Assembly: GCA_030922375.1 (NCBI GenBank)
Contig: JAVEPB010000058.1
Location: 1 to 46,241, forward strand
Reading direction: 5' to 3'
Origin: a bacterium
GTDB lineage: Bacteria; UBA8248
DNA length: 46,241 nt
Positions 1 to 10,748 of the stretch are shown here, one piece after another (the stretch's first letter is position 1; every line of letters begins with the position of its first letter). The notes under the pieces were generated by a model. That model searched no databases. It had not been told where the DNA came from and worked only from the letters and a program-made list of their open reading frames with translations. The translations under genes and the position numbers were made by a program.

Positions 1-137
1 AGAAACTCTTGCCCGGCGTCACCGCGCAATTCGTCAAGGGCAAGCACCACGAATGGCGCAAGGGGATGACCAAGGCGCAGATTCAACAGATGCTCGACTT
101 TTATCAGAAGAGATACGGCACGGAAGATAAAAAATAG
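1..137 (+). CDS. 3' end of a gene cut by the window edge, possibly a sulfotransferase
   Basis: An open frame enters from the left edge and ends at TAG 135-137, giving the last 44 residues. The tail reads FVKGKHHEWRKGMT followed by an amphipathic segment ending QMLDFYQKRYG. A basic 'RKG..xxW+xxMT' stretch followed by a final helix is common at the end of PAPS-dependent sulfotransferases, so I suggest that family weakly; too little is present to show the PAPS-binding motifs. A strong terminator follows about 70 bases downstream, which supports this being the last gene of a plus-strand unit. Confidence 0.4.
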   Translation, partial: KLLPGVTAQFVKGKHHEWRKGMTKAQIQQMLDFYQKRYGTEDKK

Positions 138-208
138 GGGGAACCAGCCGGCGGCGGATTATCCGGGCCGCCCTTTTTCAACCGAGTTCAAACACTGAGA
201 TTAATCGG

Positions 209-246
209 CCCCGCCGGGATCAATCCCCCGGCGGGGTTATTTTTTC
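209..246 (+). terminator. Rho-independent terminator
   Basis: A 10-bp GC stem (209-218 with 227-236), an 8-base loop and a following T-rich run (ttattttttct) form a textbook intrinsic terminator reading rightwards. It would end the transcript of the gene finishing at 137. It lies 127 bases past the convergent malate synthase stop, so it is not obviously shared by that gene. Confidence 0.8.
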
Positions 247-372
247 TGTCAATCCCACTGACAGGCCAGGTCCCCTTGCTTAACCAAGATCTCGCCGGCC
301 CGAAGCGTTTGACAATCTGGAACAGCCGCCCTCCCCCGAGGCGGACTGACCCGCCTCGACAAACGACGTGAA

Positions 373-2562
373 TCAACCGCGGGCTTTTTTCACCGCGAGA
401 CGGTGCGCGCGCAATACCGACTCCGTGTATCCGTTTGGCAGATCAAGCCCATTAGATACGATTTCCAGGGCCGCCCTGAATTCATCGCCGGCGAAATTAT
501 CCGTCATCGGAGAATAATTTTCGTCATGGGCATTCTGCCCGTCAACGACTGCGGCCATTTCCCTGAAAGTTTCTCCCACCTGGCTCTCGGCAACAATGTC
601 CCACTCCAGCCAGTTGGCGATATGCTGGCTGGAGATGCGGAGGGTGGCCAGGTCTTCCATGAGATTCGTTCCCTCGATATCCGGGACCTTGGAGCAACCG
701 ACTCCCTGGCCGACCCAGCGCGAAACATAGCCAAGAATGCCCTGGGCATTGTTCCTGAGTTCCGTCTGTATTTCTTCAGTAGTTAACTCTCTATCAAGCA
801 ATGGAATCGTCAGAATATCTTCGAGACTGGCGCGGTCCCTGCCGGCCAGCTCTTTTTGTCTTCCCTCGACATCCACATAATGATAATGCATGGCGTGTAT
901 TGTCGCGGCGCTTGGAGACGGCACCCAGGCGGTGTTCGCACCGGCCTGGGGATGGGCTATCTTGGCGCCGTACATGGCCTTCAAATTGTCCGGCATGACC
1001 CACATGCCCTTTCCGATTTGGGCATGACCGGGCAGGCCGCACTCGATTCCGATATCCACGTTCCAGTCTTCGTATGCCCTGAGCCATTGCTGTTGTTTAA
1101 TTTCTTCCTTGCGCAGCATCGCGCCCGCGTACATGCTGGTATGAATTTCATCTCCGGTTCGATCCAGGAAACCCGTGTTGATGAATACGATGCGCTCCTC
1201 GGCCGCGCGAATACACTCCTTGAGGTTTACGGTCGTTCTTCTTTCTTCATCCATGATTCCTATTTTTATCGTGTTTTCATCCAGGCCCAGCGCCTTTTCG
1301 ACATCACCGAACAGCTCGACCGTCGCGGCGACTTCCTCCGGGCCGTGGAGCTTTGGTTTCACGAAATAAACGCTGCCGGTTCGGCTGTTGACGAGTGGGC
1401 CGTTTCTCTTGAGATCATGAACGGCGGCCAGCGAAGCGACCATCGCGTCGAGGAAACCCTCCGGTATCGGCTTGCCATCCTCCGTGAGCACGGCATCGGT
1501 ATACAAATGAATGCCCACATTGCGATTCAACAACAAGCTCCGGCCCGGCAGGGTGTATTCCCCGCCCTCCGGCGACAAATAAGTCCTATCCGGATTTAAC
1601 GCACGAACCATCTCCCGGCCGTTTTTCGTGAAGGCCGCTTCCAGCGTTCCCTTCATGATTTTATGCCAGTTTCTATAAGCGTTCGCCTTATCGTCCGCAT
1701 CGACCGCCGAAACGGAATCCTCAAGGTCCTGTATGGTTGTGACGGCGGCCTCAAGCAATATTCCCTTCACACCGGCCGAGTCGTATCTTCCGGCCGTCTC
1801 GTCATCCCTGTCTATTTGAATTTCGATATGCAAACCGTTGTTTCGCAGCAAAACGCCGGCCAGTTCGCCGTTGGTTTCCGTGAAACCCGCGAATTGAGAA
1901 CGATCAGCCAGATAAGTTTCATCCCCATCGCCTATCACAGCGACCAGAGCCTTGTTCTCATCCAGTTTGTATCGGGTCACGAGCGCATGAGACCCATTTT
2001 CCAACGCCACGACATCGTCGAGAAATTTCTTGGCGTACGCGATCACCCTGGCCCCGCGCCGGGAATTATAGCCGCCGGGTCCATCGCCCTTTTTCCCGGC
2101 GCCCCTGTCCTCGGGAATCATGTCGAAGCCGTACAACGCATCGTAAAGACTCCCCCAACGGGCATTCGCCGCATTGGTTGCGAAGCGTTCGATCGTCAGA
2201 GGCACGACGAGTTGGGGGCCCGCGATTTCCGCGAGTTCCCTGTCCACATTGAGGGTGTTTACTTTGAAATCGGGACCTTCGGGAATTAAATAGCCAATTT
2301 CATATAGGAAGGATTTATATTCTTCCATGCTGATAGGCTTACTGTCTCTCTCCTTATGCCAGGCATCGATCTCTCGCTGTAGACTGTCTCGTTTTTCCAG
2401 CAGCTTTTTGTTCTTGGGCTCCAGTTTTCTCGAAATTTCGCCAATAGAGCTCCAAAAAGAATCCGGATCGACACCTGTTCCCGGTGCAATCTCATCTTTG
2501 ATTAAGTCAAATAAAGGCTGAGCGACTTGCAGGCCGGCGACTCCGACATAACCTGGACTCAT
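373..2562 (-). CDS. glcB: Malate synthase G
   Basis: Condenses glyoxylate and acetyl-CoA to malate, in the cytoplasm, as the second step of the glyoxylate bypass or of glycolate use. At 729 residues it has the usual length of the monomeric G isoform. Family blocks are visible: GIMDEERRTTVNL and FINTGFLDRTGDEIHT carry the Mg-binding Glu and Asp, and MEDLATLRISSQ near residues 635-646 carries the catalytic-base Asp (about 637). The start is ATG with a GGTGGGA-type ribosome site upstream. No isocitrate lyase lies in the window, so glyoxylate may come from glycolate or another route. Assignment to the family is firm; the physiological source of glyoxylate is not shown. Confidence 0.96.
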   Translation of the reverse strand: MSPGYVGVAGLQVAQPLFDLIKDEIAPGTGVDPDSFWSSIGEISRKLEPKNKKLLEKRDSLQREIDAWHKERDSKPISMEEYKSFLYEIGYLIPEGPDFKVNTLNVDRELAEIAGPQLVVPLTIERFATNAANARWGSLYDALYGFDMIPEDRGAGKKGDGPGGYNSRRGARVIAYAKKFLDDVVALENGSHALVTRYKLDENKALVAVIGDGDETYLADRSQFAGFTETNGELAGVLLRNNGLHIEIQIDRDDETAGRYDSAGVKGILLEAAVTTIQDLEDSVSAVDADDKANAYRNWHKIMKGTLEAAFTKNGREMVRALNPDRTYLSPEGGEYTLPGRSLLLNRNVGIHLYTDAVLTEDGKPIPEGFLDAMVASLAAVHDLKRNGPLVNSRTGSVYFVKPKLHGPEEVAATVELFGDVEKALGLDENTIKIGIMDEERRTTVNLKECIRAAEERIVFINTGFLDRTGDEIHTSMYAGAMLRKEEIKQQQWLRAYEDWNVDIGIECGLPGHAQIGKGMWVMPDNLKAMYGAKIAHPQAGANTAWVPSPSAATIHAMHYHYVDVEGRQKELAGRDRASLEDILTIPLLDRELTTEEIQTELRNNAQGILGYVSRWVGQGVGCSKVPDIEGTNLMEDLATLRISSQHIANWLEWDIVAESQVGETFREMAAVVDGQNAHDENYSPMTDNFAGDEFRAALEIVSNGLDLPNGYTESVLRAHRLAVKKARG

Positions 2563-2582
2563 AATATCCCACCTATTTTTAT

Positions 2583-2626
2583 CCGGAATTATGCGGCAAC
2601 ACGTTTAACCGGGATTATGCAGCAAC
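2583..2626. repeat. Pair of 18-bp imperfect direct repeats upstream of glcB
   Basis: ccggaattatgcggcaac (2583-2600) and ccgggattatgcagcaac (2609-2626) are direct repeats with a 26-bp period and two mismatches. They lie just upstream of the glcB start on its 5' side. A third related copy, ccggaattatgcggtaa, occurs at 27415-27431. They could be operator half-sites or remnants of a mobile element end; the sequence does not decide. I see no gene in the rest of 2563-2801. Confidence 0.5.
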
Positions 2627-2801
2627 GGCCTGTGGATGGCGAATTCTTGATTTCACAAAGATGGTCGCGCGGAAAAGGGAGCCGAGCAAATCCGATTCCC
2701 CTTAAAATTCCATGTAATTCCCTGCTCGGATTTCAGGCGGGGATTCCCAAAACTCTTTATTTTTTAATCACATGCGGAGGATATTGCCGGTGCGACAGGT
2801 C

Positions 2802-3611
2802 CTACTCGGTCGCGCCGATCAACGGGCCCGCGCCCGCCCAAGCCGCCCGGTCCGAGAGCAGGTCCACCGAGTCGCGGATGAAATCCCCGAAATCCGAAAC
2901 CCGCTCGGCCGAGTCGAGGATGAGCCGGCGGGTCCGGGCGACGTTCCCGTCGCTGAAGGGGAGCTTGAGTTTTCGGAGGATTATCCGGGTCCGGCCGTCG
3001 AGGTACATGTAGTCGATGTCGTCCACATCGCCGTAAAAACGCTCGGCGCCGTCTCGGGCGGCGGTAATTTCCTCGGCTCCTCGGCCGTAGAGGGCGGCGA
3101 TGGCCGCCTCGAACTCGGCGATTAGCTCGGGAGGGCTGGATACCCTCGCCTGGCGGACGATCAGGGGGACGCTCCGGTCGGCGACCGAGATGGCATAGTC
3201 CACCGCGATCTCGACCAGGGTGTGCGCCAGGTAGAAGGCGTCGGACTCTCCGAGGGGAGTGTCCATCTCCGAGGCGAAGGCCGAGAGGAGCGGAACCAGG
3301 TCGGCCCCGCGCCGGTAGGTGTAGCCCTCCTTCTCGGCGGCGGAGAGGCCCCCGTCGGGCTTCCCGGCGGCGCCGTAGTGGCAAAAGTTATCGACGACGA
3401 GATGGCACTTCACCCAGATGAGCTTGGGGTAGCGCTCAAGCGCCCCGGGCGGGGGATCGAAGCGGTGGGTCTCGCGGGAGCGGAAGCCCTCGGTCAATGG
3501 CAAATGGTCGGGCGCGATGTTGTACAAGTAGAGGTCGCGCTCGCCGCGCGGAGGCTCGGGGCCGTGTTTGAGAAGCGTCCGGAGAATCAGGCTATGGCAG
3601 TTGGTCAGCAA
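2802..3611 (-). CDS. Unknown protein with a zinc-dependent phospholipase C-like His/Asp pattern
   Basis: This 269-residue protein has a row of His and Asp residues spaced as in the zinc-dependent phospholipase C fold: His6, YNIAPDHLP with Asp35, ETHRF with His49, and HLVVDNFCHYG giving His70, Asp74 and His78. It has no clear signal peptide, unlike secreted phospholipases C, so a cytoplasmic metal-dependent hydrolase is more likely. The C-terminal half (from about residue 150) is helical and carries a basic segment near the end. The start is TTG with a weak ribosome site, so an alternative start is possible. It lies between glcB and an MBL-fold hydrolase on the same strand, with gaps over 100 bases. 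The family link is an inference from residue spacing. Confidence 0.6.
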   Translation of the reverse strand: MLTNCHSLILRTLLKHGPEPPRGERDLYLYNIAPDHLPLTEGFRSRETHRFDPPPGALERYPKLIWVKCHLVVDNFCHYGAAGKPDGGLSAAEKEGYTYRRGADLVPLLSAFASEMDTPLGESDAFYLAHTLVEIAVDYAISVADRSVPLIVRQARVSSPPELIAEFEAAIAALYGRGAEEITAARDGAERFYGDVDDIDYMYLDGRTRIILRKLKLPFSDGNVARTRRLILDSAERVSDFGDFIRDSVDLLSDRAAWAGAGPLIGATE

Positions 3612-3736
3612 GGCGCGGCCCCGAAGCAGATGAAAACGTGGATGAAATCGCTTGTGAATTCCAAAAAATATTCCGGGGCTTTTTTATAGAAGGTGGACGG
3701 CGTCGTCAAATTCCGATCCGGGGATCGGCACTGGGA

Positions 3737-4606
3737 CTATTCCGCTCCGAGACCACACCCTCCGGAGGAGTCCGCCCCGGAGGGGCCTGTGAGGAAGTAG
3801 CGCTCCCCTTCAGAGCGGGCCCTGCCCTCCTCGATGAGTTTTTCGAGGTGGCCGGCGATCATCGTGGCGCCGATTCGGATGGTCTCCTCTTTCATTCCCC
3901 GGTAGATGCGTCCGGCCATCCCCTCGGGGGTGTCGAGACCCTCGCCGAGGGCCTCTAGGACCTGGGACTCGCGCCGGGCGCGGTGTGTGAGCAGGGCCTC
4001 TATCCGGCCCGCCGGGTCGGCGACAGGAGGGCCGTGGCCCGGATAGATCACCCTCGGCGCCAGGTCGCGCACCCGCTCGAGCGAGGCGAGGTAGGCGCTC
4101 AGGCTTCCCAGGGGAGGGCCCACCCAGGTCGAGGTCTCCATCAGGACGATATCGCCCCCGAAGAGCACCCCCCGCTCCCGCCACCAGAAGGCGAGATGGC
4201 CGGGCGAGTGGCCGGGTGTGAGCACCGCCTCGAGTTCAATCCCTCCGGCGCTGAAAATGTCCCCGTCCCCGAGCGACGAGATATCGAGCGAGGGCGCGCG
4301 CTCTCCCATCAACGCGATCTCGCGGGGGTGCGCGCGGCAGGCCGCGCCGGTGGCGCCGGCAAGTACTTCCGCCCCCCCGAAGTGATCGGGGTGATGGTGG
4401 GTCAGGAGAAGCGCCTCGAGCCCTCCCCCCGCCCGCTCGGCGGCCCAGCCGGCCACAAAACCGCCCCGCTCGGCGTAGCCCGCGTCGATCAGGGCGTACG
4501 GCCCCTCCCCCACCAGGATGACTTGCACATGGTCCATATAGGCGCTGGGGGGCGATTCGACCCGGAGGACCCGGACCCCTTCTTCCTGTATTTCTCCGTT
4601 TTTCAT
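3737..4606 (-). CDS. MBL-fold metallo-hydrolase (LACTB2-like)
   Basis: A 289-residue metallo-beta-lactamase-fold hydrolase, probably cytoplasmic. The metal site is plain: THHHPDH at residues 69-75, a distal His in TPGHSPGH, an Asp in FGGDIV, and a final His in YPGHGPP. The part after about residue 205 looks like the winged-helix-type C-terminal extension of the LACTB2/hydroxyacylglutathione hydrolase-like branch. The natural substrate cannot be read from the sequence; thioesters or small esters are typical for this branch. The start is ATG with only a weak ribosome site. It sits 73 bases beyond the cyclase gene on the same strand, so co-transcription with the signalling pair is possible. Confidence 0.88.
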   Translation of the reverse strand: MKNGEIQEEGVRVLRVESPPSAYMDHVQVILVGEGPYALIDAGYAERGGFVAGWAAERAGGGLEALLLTHHHPDHFGGAEVLAGATGAACRAHPREIALMGERAPSLDISSLGDGDIFSAGGIELEAVLTPGHSPGHLAFWWRERGVLFGGDIVLMETSTWVGPPLGSLSAYLASLERVRDLAPRVIYPGHGPPVADPAGRIEALLTHRARRESQVLEALGEGLDTPEGMAGRIYRGMKEETIRIGATMIAGHLEKLIEEGRARSEGERYFLTGPSGADSSGGCGLGAE

Positions 4607-4679
4607 GTTCGCAATTGGCCTGAGGCCGAGGCGGTGCGGCGGTAGTCAACCCGCCGCCCGGGCGCATCGGCTATTCGGT

Positions 4680-6702
4680 TTATGGGGAGGAGAGGCCCTG
4701 AATATAGCGGCCCAGCTTGACCTTGGTGTCTTCGTCCACATCCGTGAACTTTAGATTGATCTGATAGCCCCCGTCGCTGTCCTCAAGCGAGGTGGCGCGG
4801 ACAGCGCTCGCCTCCAATTCCGTTAGTTGCTCTCCCGTGGGCAGCGAGAAATTCAGGCGGACGGAATTGCCCACCTCCGAGGGGAATCCGGAGTGAACCA
4901 TCACCCCGCCCTCGCTGATGTCGCGGATGATTCCCTGGCGCGTTCCGCTCACGCCGTCCTGGCTGTAGATCGCAAAAAGTTCGGTCTCCACTCGCGGGGA
5001 CGATCTATGGACATGGTGGGCGTCCCGCCGGGGAGGAGTGATCGACAATACGTGATAGACCCGGATATCGTCCGATTTTCCCTTCACCTGGATGGGCCCC
5101 ATGTCCTCGGCTTCGGCGAAATCCTTGATCAGGTCCCAGGTGTATTCGCTGATGCACAGCGTTCCCCGCTCCGATGAGGTTTCCATCCTGCTGGCGAGGT
5201 TCACGGCGTCGCCGATGACGGTGTAGTCCATCCGCTGGGGCGAGCCCAGGTTCCCCGCGACGACGGGGCCCGAGTTCACCCCCACCCGCATGTGGAACGT
5301 CGGCTTCCCCTCGGACTCCCACTTCGCCATCAACTCGTCGCAGGCCTTGAGCATCTCGAGGCCCGCATTGACGGCCAGCGCCGCGTGGTCGGACTCGTGG
5401 ACGGGGGCCCCGAATATGGCCATCGTCGCGTCCCCGATGAATTTGTCCAGGGTGCCGCTGTTCTCGAAAATCACGTCCGCCAGCACGGTGAAATATTCGT
5501 TCATCAGATGGACCAACTCGCCCGGCTTGAGGTTTTCGCCGAACGAGGTGAACCCGGCGACGTCCGAGAACAGGACCGAGCACTCGACTGTCGAGCCGCC
5601 GAGCTCGAGGTCCCCGCCCTGCTTGAGAATGTCCTCCACCACGGTGGGCGAGAGATACCGCGACAGGCTCGCCCTCTTGGCCGTCTCGTCGCGGATGCTT
5701 TCGTAGAGCCGGGCGTTTTCAATCGCCCCGGCCGCCGCACTGGCGAAGGAGGCGGCGAGCCGAACCAGGTCCTCGGTGAAACCGGGGGTTCCCGCCTGAT
5801 TGTCGAGATAGATGGTCCCCAGGTTCCGCTCCTGGAAATTGACGGGCACGCAAAGAATCGCGCGCGCATCCGAGCGCATGACGCTGGCAAATTCCGCAAC
5901 CCGGCCGTCACCCTTCGAGTTGGCGGTGAAAAACGGATCGCCGGAGTGCGCCACGCTGCTGGCGATGCCGGTGCTGAACTCCCCGGTATCATCATCGGTC
6001 AGGTCCTCTCCCATGCCCCGGGCCACGCTCACTTCGAGGGCCCCCGTCCCCTGGTTTTTCATCATCAAGAACCCGCGCTCTGCGTTCAGGGTCTTGACGG
6101 CTGAATCCATGATCATTTCGAGGAGCGGGGCCAGGTGTTTCTCCTGATTGAGGGCGTTGCTGACCTCGAGGAGGTTTTCCAGGTCCTGCCCGGCCCGGCG
6201 CAGGGAGCCCACCTGCCGCTTGACGCCGATGAGGGCGTCGGCGATCTGGCTCACCTGAGTGGAAACCTCGCCGGGAATCGCGTCGGGCGACTTCTGGCGG
6301 ACCTCGTAGATCGACCGCGAAAGGCCGCCGACGTTCTCCTCGAGCTCGTCGAACGAATCGTCCGCCTCGGAGGGCAGCGCCGCAGGAGGGGGTGCTGTCG
6401 CAGCCTGGGGTGGTGCTGTCGCAGCCTGGGGCGGTGGTACCGCAAACCTGGGGCGGTGCTGCCGCAGCCTGGGGCGCTGGCGGGGCCGCTTGAGGCGCCT
6501 GGGGCGCCTGGGGCGGCGCTTCGGAGGCCGGAGGAGCCTCGGCCGCCGGGGCGTTCAGGCCGGGAAACGCGGGCTTGAAGGTGGCGCCGCATTTCTTGCA
6601 CTTTACCCGCATCTGAGAGAGCTCCAACGGGGAGCGGGCAACGCGGTAGACCGCCTCGCATTCGGGACACTGAATGCGCGTCGGGGCGATTTTTTGCTCC
6701 AA
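4680..6702 (-). CDS. Zinc-ribbon, GAF, class III adenylate cyclase, PilZ protein, interrupted by one frameshift
   Basis: Read from TTG 6702 (behind AAGGAG, 5-base spacing) the protein opens with an MJ0042-type zinc ribbon (CPEC, then CKKC) and a Pro/Ala linker. In the next frame it continues through a coiled segment, a GAF domain, a class III nucleotide cyclase domain and a C-terminal PilZ domain (GIIRDISEGG). Cyclase metal Asp residues are in LFSDVAGF and FIGDATM; the Lys of LDKFIGD and the Asp of MDYTVIGD predict ATP rather than GTP. One extra base in a 21-bp repeat near 6443-6446 splits the two frames. Without it the product would be about 673 residues; downstream starts alone give a 524-residue GTG-started product (4680-6254). 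PilZ suggests binding of cyclic di-GMP. It lies 51 bases after the kinase gene, in the same direction. Confidence 0.85.
6390..6474. repeat. 21-bp minisatellite, four units, third unit 22 bp long
   Basis: Units at 6390-6410, 6411-6431, 6432-6453 and 6454-6474 share the core ggtgctgtcgcagcctgggg and encode a Pro-Gln-Ala-Ala-type linker. The third unit reads cgcaaacctgggg where the others read cgcagcctgggg, so it is one base longer. That base moves the zinc-ribbon frame out of register with the GAF/cyclase frame. Confidence 0.85.
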
Positions 6703-6753
6703 GGCTACTCCTTTCCTCTCGGGAGGAACCGAATCGTCAATTTGCGGAACCTT

Positions 6754-9200
<2,447 letters not shown>

Positions 9201-9344
9201 GGGGCGCCGGTCCTTTATACGCCGCGGGGGGACTCGCCGCGGGAAAACGACTTCAATCGGGCTGGTTTCCGTATTCTAGGAAAAACTTCCATATTTTCAA
9301 AGGAGTGGAAGCAAAAAGTTTGTACGAAGGGGGAGAATGGGGGT

Positions 9345-9372
9345 TTGACATCCCCCGAAAATCAGCTATTTT
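9345..9372 (+). promoter_or_regulatory. Sigma-70-type promoter candidate for the ABC transporter operon
   Basis: TTGACA (9345-9350), a 16-base spacer and TATTTT (9367-9372) lie in the 310-base divergent gap (9201-9510) between the kinase gene and the binding-protein gene. It points to the binding protein, about 130 bases before its start. No other gene is evident in this gap. Confidence 0.5.
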
Positions 9373-9510
9373 ACACAGCTACTGAAGCTTCTCCATATGG
9401 AATAATTCCTCTGGCCGCCGGGCCGTAGGAGAGCGGTCGCGTTTCTGAATACGGCGGACAAAATGCTTGATGCATATTCGATGCGTCTCAATGTCAAAAG
9501 GAGAAAACCG

Positions 9511-10626
9511 ATGAAAAGCACTCTGCGTCTTCGCTCGCTTACGGCCTCGGTGGGCGCGGCGGCTATCGCCCTGATGGGGATGGCATCCATCGCGGACGCC
9601 GATCTCAGCCCCCAGGAGAAAAAGCTCGTCCGCGCCGCCAAGAAAGAGGGCGCGGTCTCGATAATCAACCCCCTGTTCAGCAACCGGACGGCCAAACGGA
9701 TGGGCCCGGCCTTCGCCAAGCGCTATGGCCTCGGCAGCGGCTTCAAGTTCAATAATATCCGCAAGGGCACGGGCTCTACGGTGGCCACCGTCCGCCAGGA
9801 AATCAAGGCGGGCAAATTCACCATCGACGTTCACATGGTGAGCGCGCCGGGCTTCTTTTACGCCGCCTCGAATCGGGGCGCCTTCTCGAAACTCGACAGC
9901 GCCCACTGGAAGGATAGCCTGGAGCTCGTCGAGAGCGCCGGCCAGTACCACAACTACCCCTACGTCGTGACGCCGCTGGCCTACACCTTCCAGCCCATCT
10001 GGAACAGCGCGTGCCCCGGAATGAAGAACGTGAAGGTCACCTCCTACGCCGACGTTCTCAAACCCGGCCTCAAGGGCAAGGTTATCTCCTCGGACATCAC
10101 CAAGAGCTTCACCTACACGAACACCGTTATCTCGCTGGGCGAGAACGGCGTCGATATGGACCCGAAGTGGGACACGCTCAAGGCGCTGAGCCCGATCGTC
10201 GAGTTCCGCACCGAGCCCAAGATTCAGATGGTCATCTCCTGCGAGCGGCCGTTGGACATGTGGAACCTGTCGGGGCGGGTCTATCAGAACGTCCTCAAGA
10301 AGCCCGGGCTCTCCAAAGTCCTCCGCGTCGGCTACTACAAGGAAGGCCAGGTCATGCTGGGCAACCAGGCGGCTGCCGTTAAGGGCGGACCGCACCCCAA
10401 CGCCGCCAAACTGCTCGTCGAGTTCCTGCTCACCAAGGAAGGCGCCGATATCTTCGTCGAGGGCGAGGCCATCTACTCGTTCCGCAAGGGATACAAAGCC
10501 CCGGCCGCGGCCGCGCCCTACCTGCTCGACCTGAGCAAGCATAAGCTTCTCGGCATGAAGGACTGGGTAGGCGCCCAGAGGCAGTTCAAGAAAGTCCGTG
10601 GCGCCTGGGCCAAGCGCTTTAAATAG
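9511..10626 (+). CDS. ABC transporter periplasmic binding protein, Fe(III)-type family
   Basis: A 371-residue extracytoplasmic binding protein. The start is ATG 9511, chosen because AAAAGGAG lies 7 bases before it and because it opens with a signal peptide (basic MKSTLRLR, then a hydrophobic run ending near SIADA). The mature part begins with the LVRAAKKEGAVSI type segment seen in the FbpA/AfuA-like group of family 1 binding proteins. An upstream ATG at 9463 in frame would destroy the signal peptide. It is the first gene of a plus-strand transporter set with a fused permease and two ATPases. Iron is the default guess for this group, but relatives bind thiamine, phosphonates and other solutes, so the ligand is not settled. 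Confidence 0.88.
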   Translation: MKSTLRLRSLTASVGAAAIALMGMASIADADLSPQEKKLVRAAKKEGAVSIINPLFSNRTAKRMGPAFAKRYGLGSGFKFNNIRKGTGSTVATVRQEIKAGKFTIDVHMVSAPGFFYAASNRGAFSKLDSAHWKDSLELVESAGQYHNYPYVVTPLAYTFQPIWNSACPGMKNVKVTSYADVLKPGLKGKVISSDITKSFTYTNTVISLGENGVDMDPKWDTLKALSPIVEFRTEPKIQMVISCERPLDMWNLSGRVYQNVLKKPGLSKVLRVGYYKEGQVMLGNQAAAVKGGPHPNAAKLLVEFLLTKEGADIFVEGEAIYSFRKGYKAPAAAAPYLLDLSKHKLLGMKDWVGAQRQFKKVRGAWAKRFK

Positions 10627-10651
10627 GCGGGCCGCCACCGTTAACGATCCG

Positions 10652-10685
10652 GAGCGGGGGCTCCAATCCACCGGAGCTCCCGCTT
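10652..10685 (+). terminator. Intercistronic hairpin after the binding-protein gene
   Basis: gcgggggctcc (10654-10664) pairs with ggagctcccgc (10673-10683), an 11-bp stem with one G-U pair, followed by the mixed T-rich ttctttcgctttt. It lies between the binding protein and the permease. Hairpins here often stabilise or partly terminate the message so that more binding protein than permease is made; that role is inferred. Confidence 0.55.
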
Positions 10686-10748
10686 CTTTCGCTTTTGGTC
10701 ACTGCCGAACATTCGTTCCCAAAACGACTCACTGAATAAAGGTTTCCG

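Noticed and set aside
6390..6474. CRISPR-like array
   Set aside because: Units are contiguous with no spacers and encode a Pro/Ala linker; it is a coding minisatellite.
5992..6702. A 236-residue frame containing the zinc ribbon, taken as a separate gene
   Set aside because: Only its first 85 or so residues look real; after the repeat it is Arg/Pro-rich shadow of the cyclase frame. The two are better read as one gene with a one-base frameshift.
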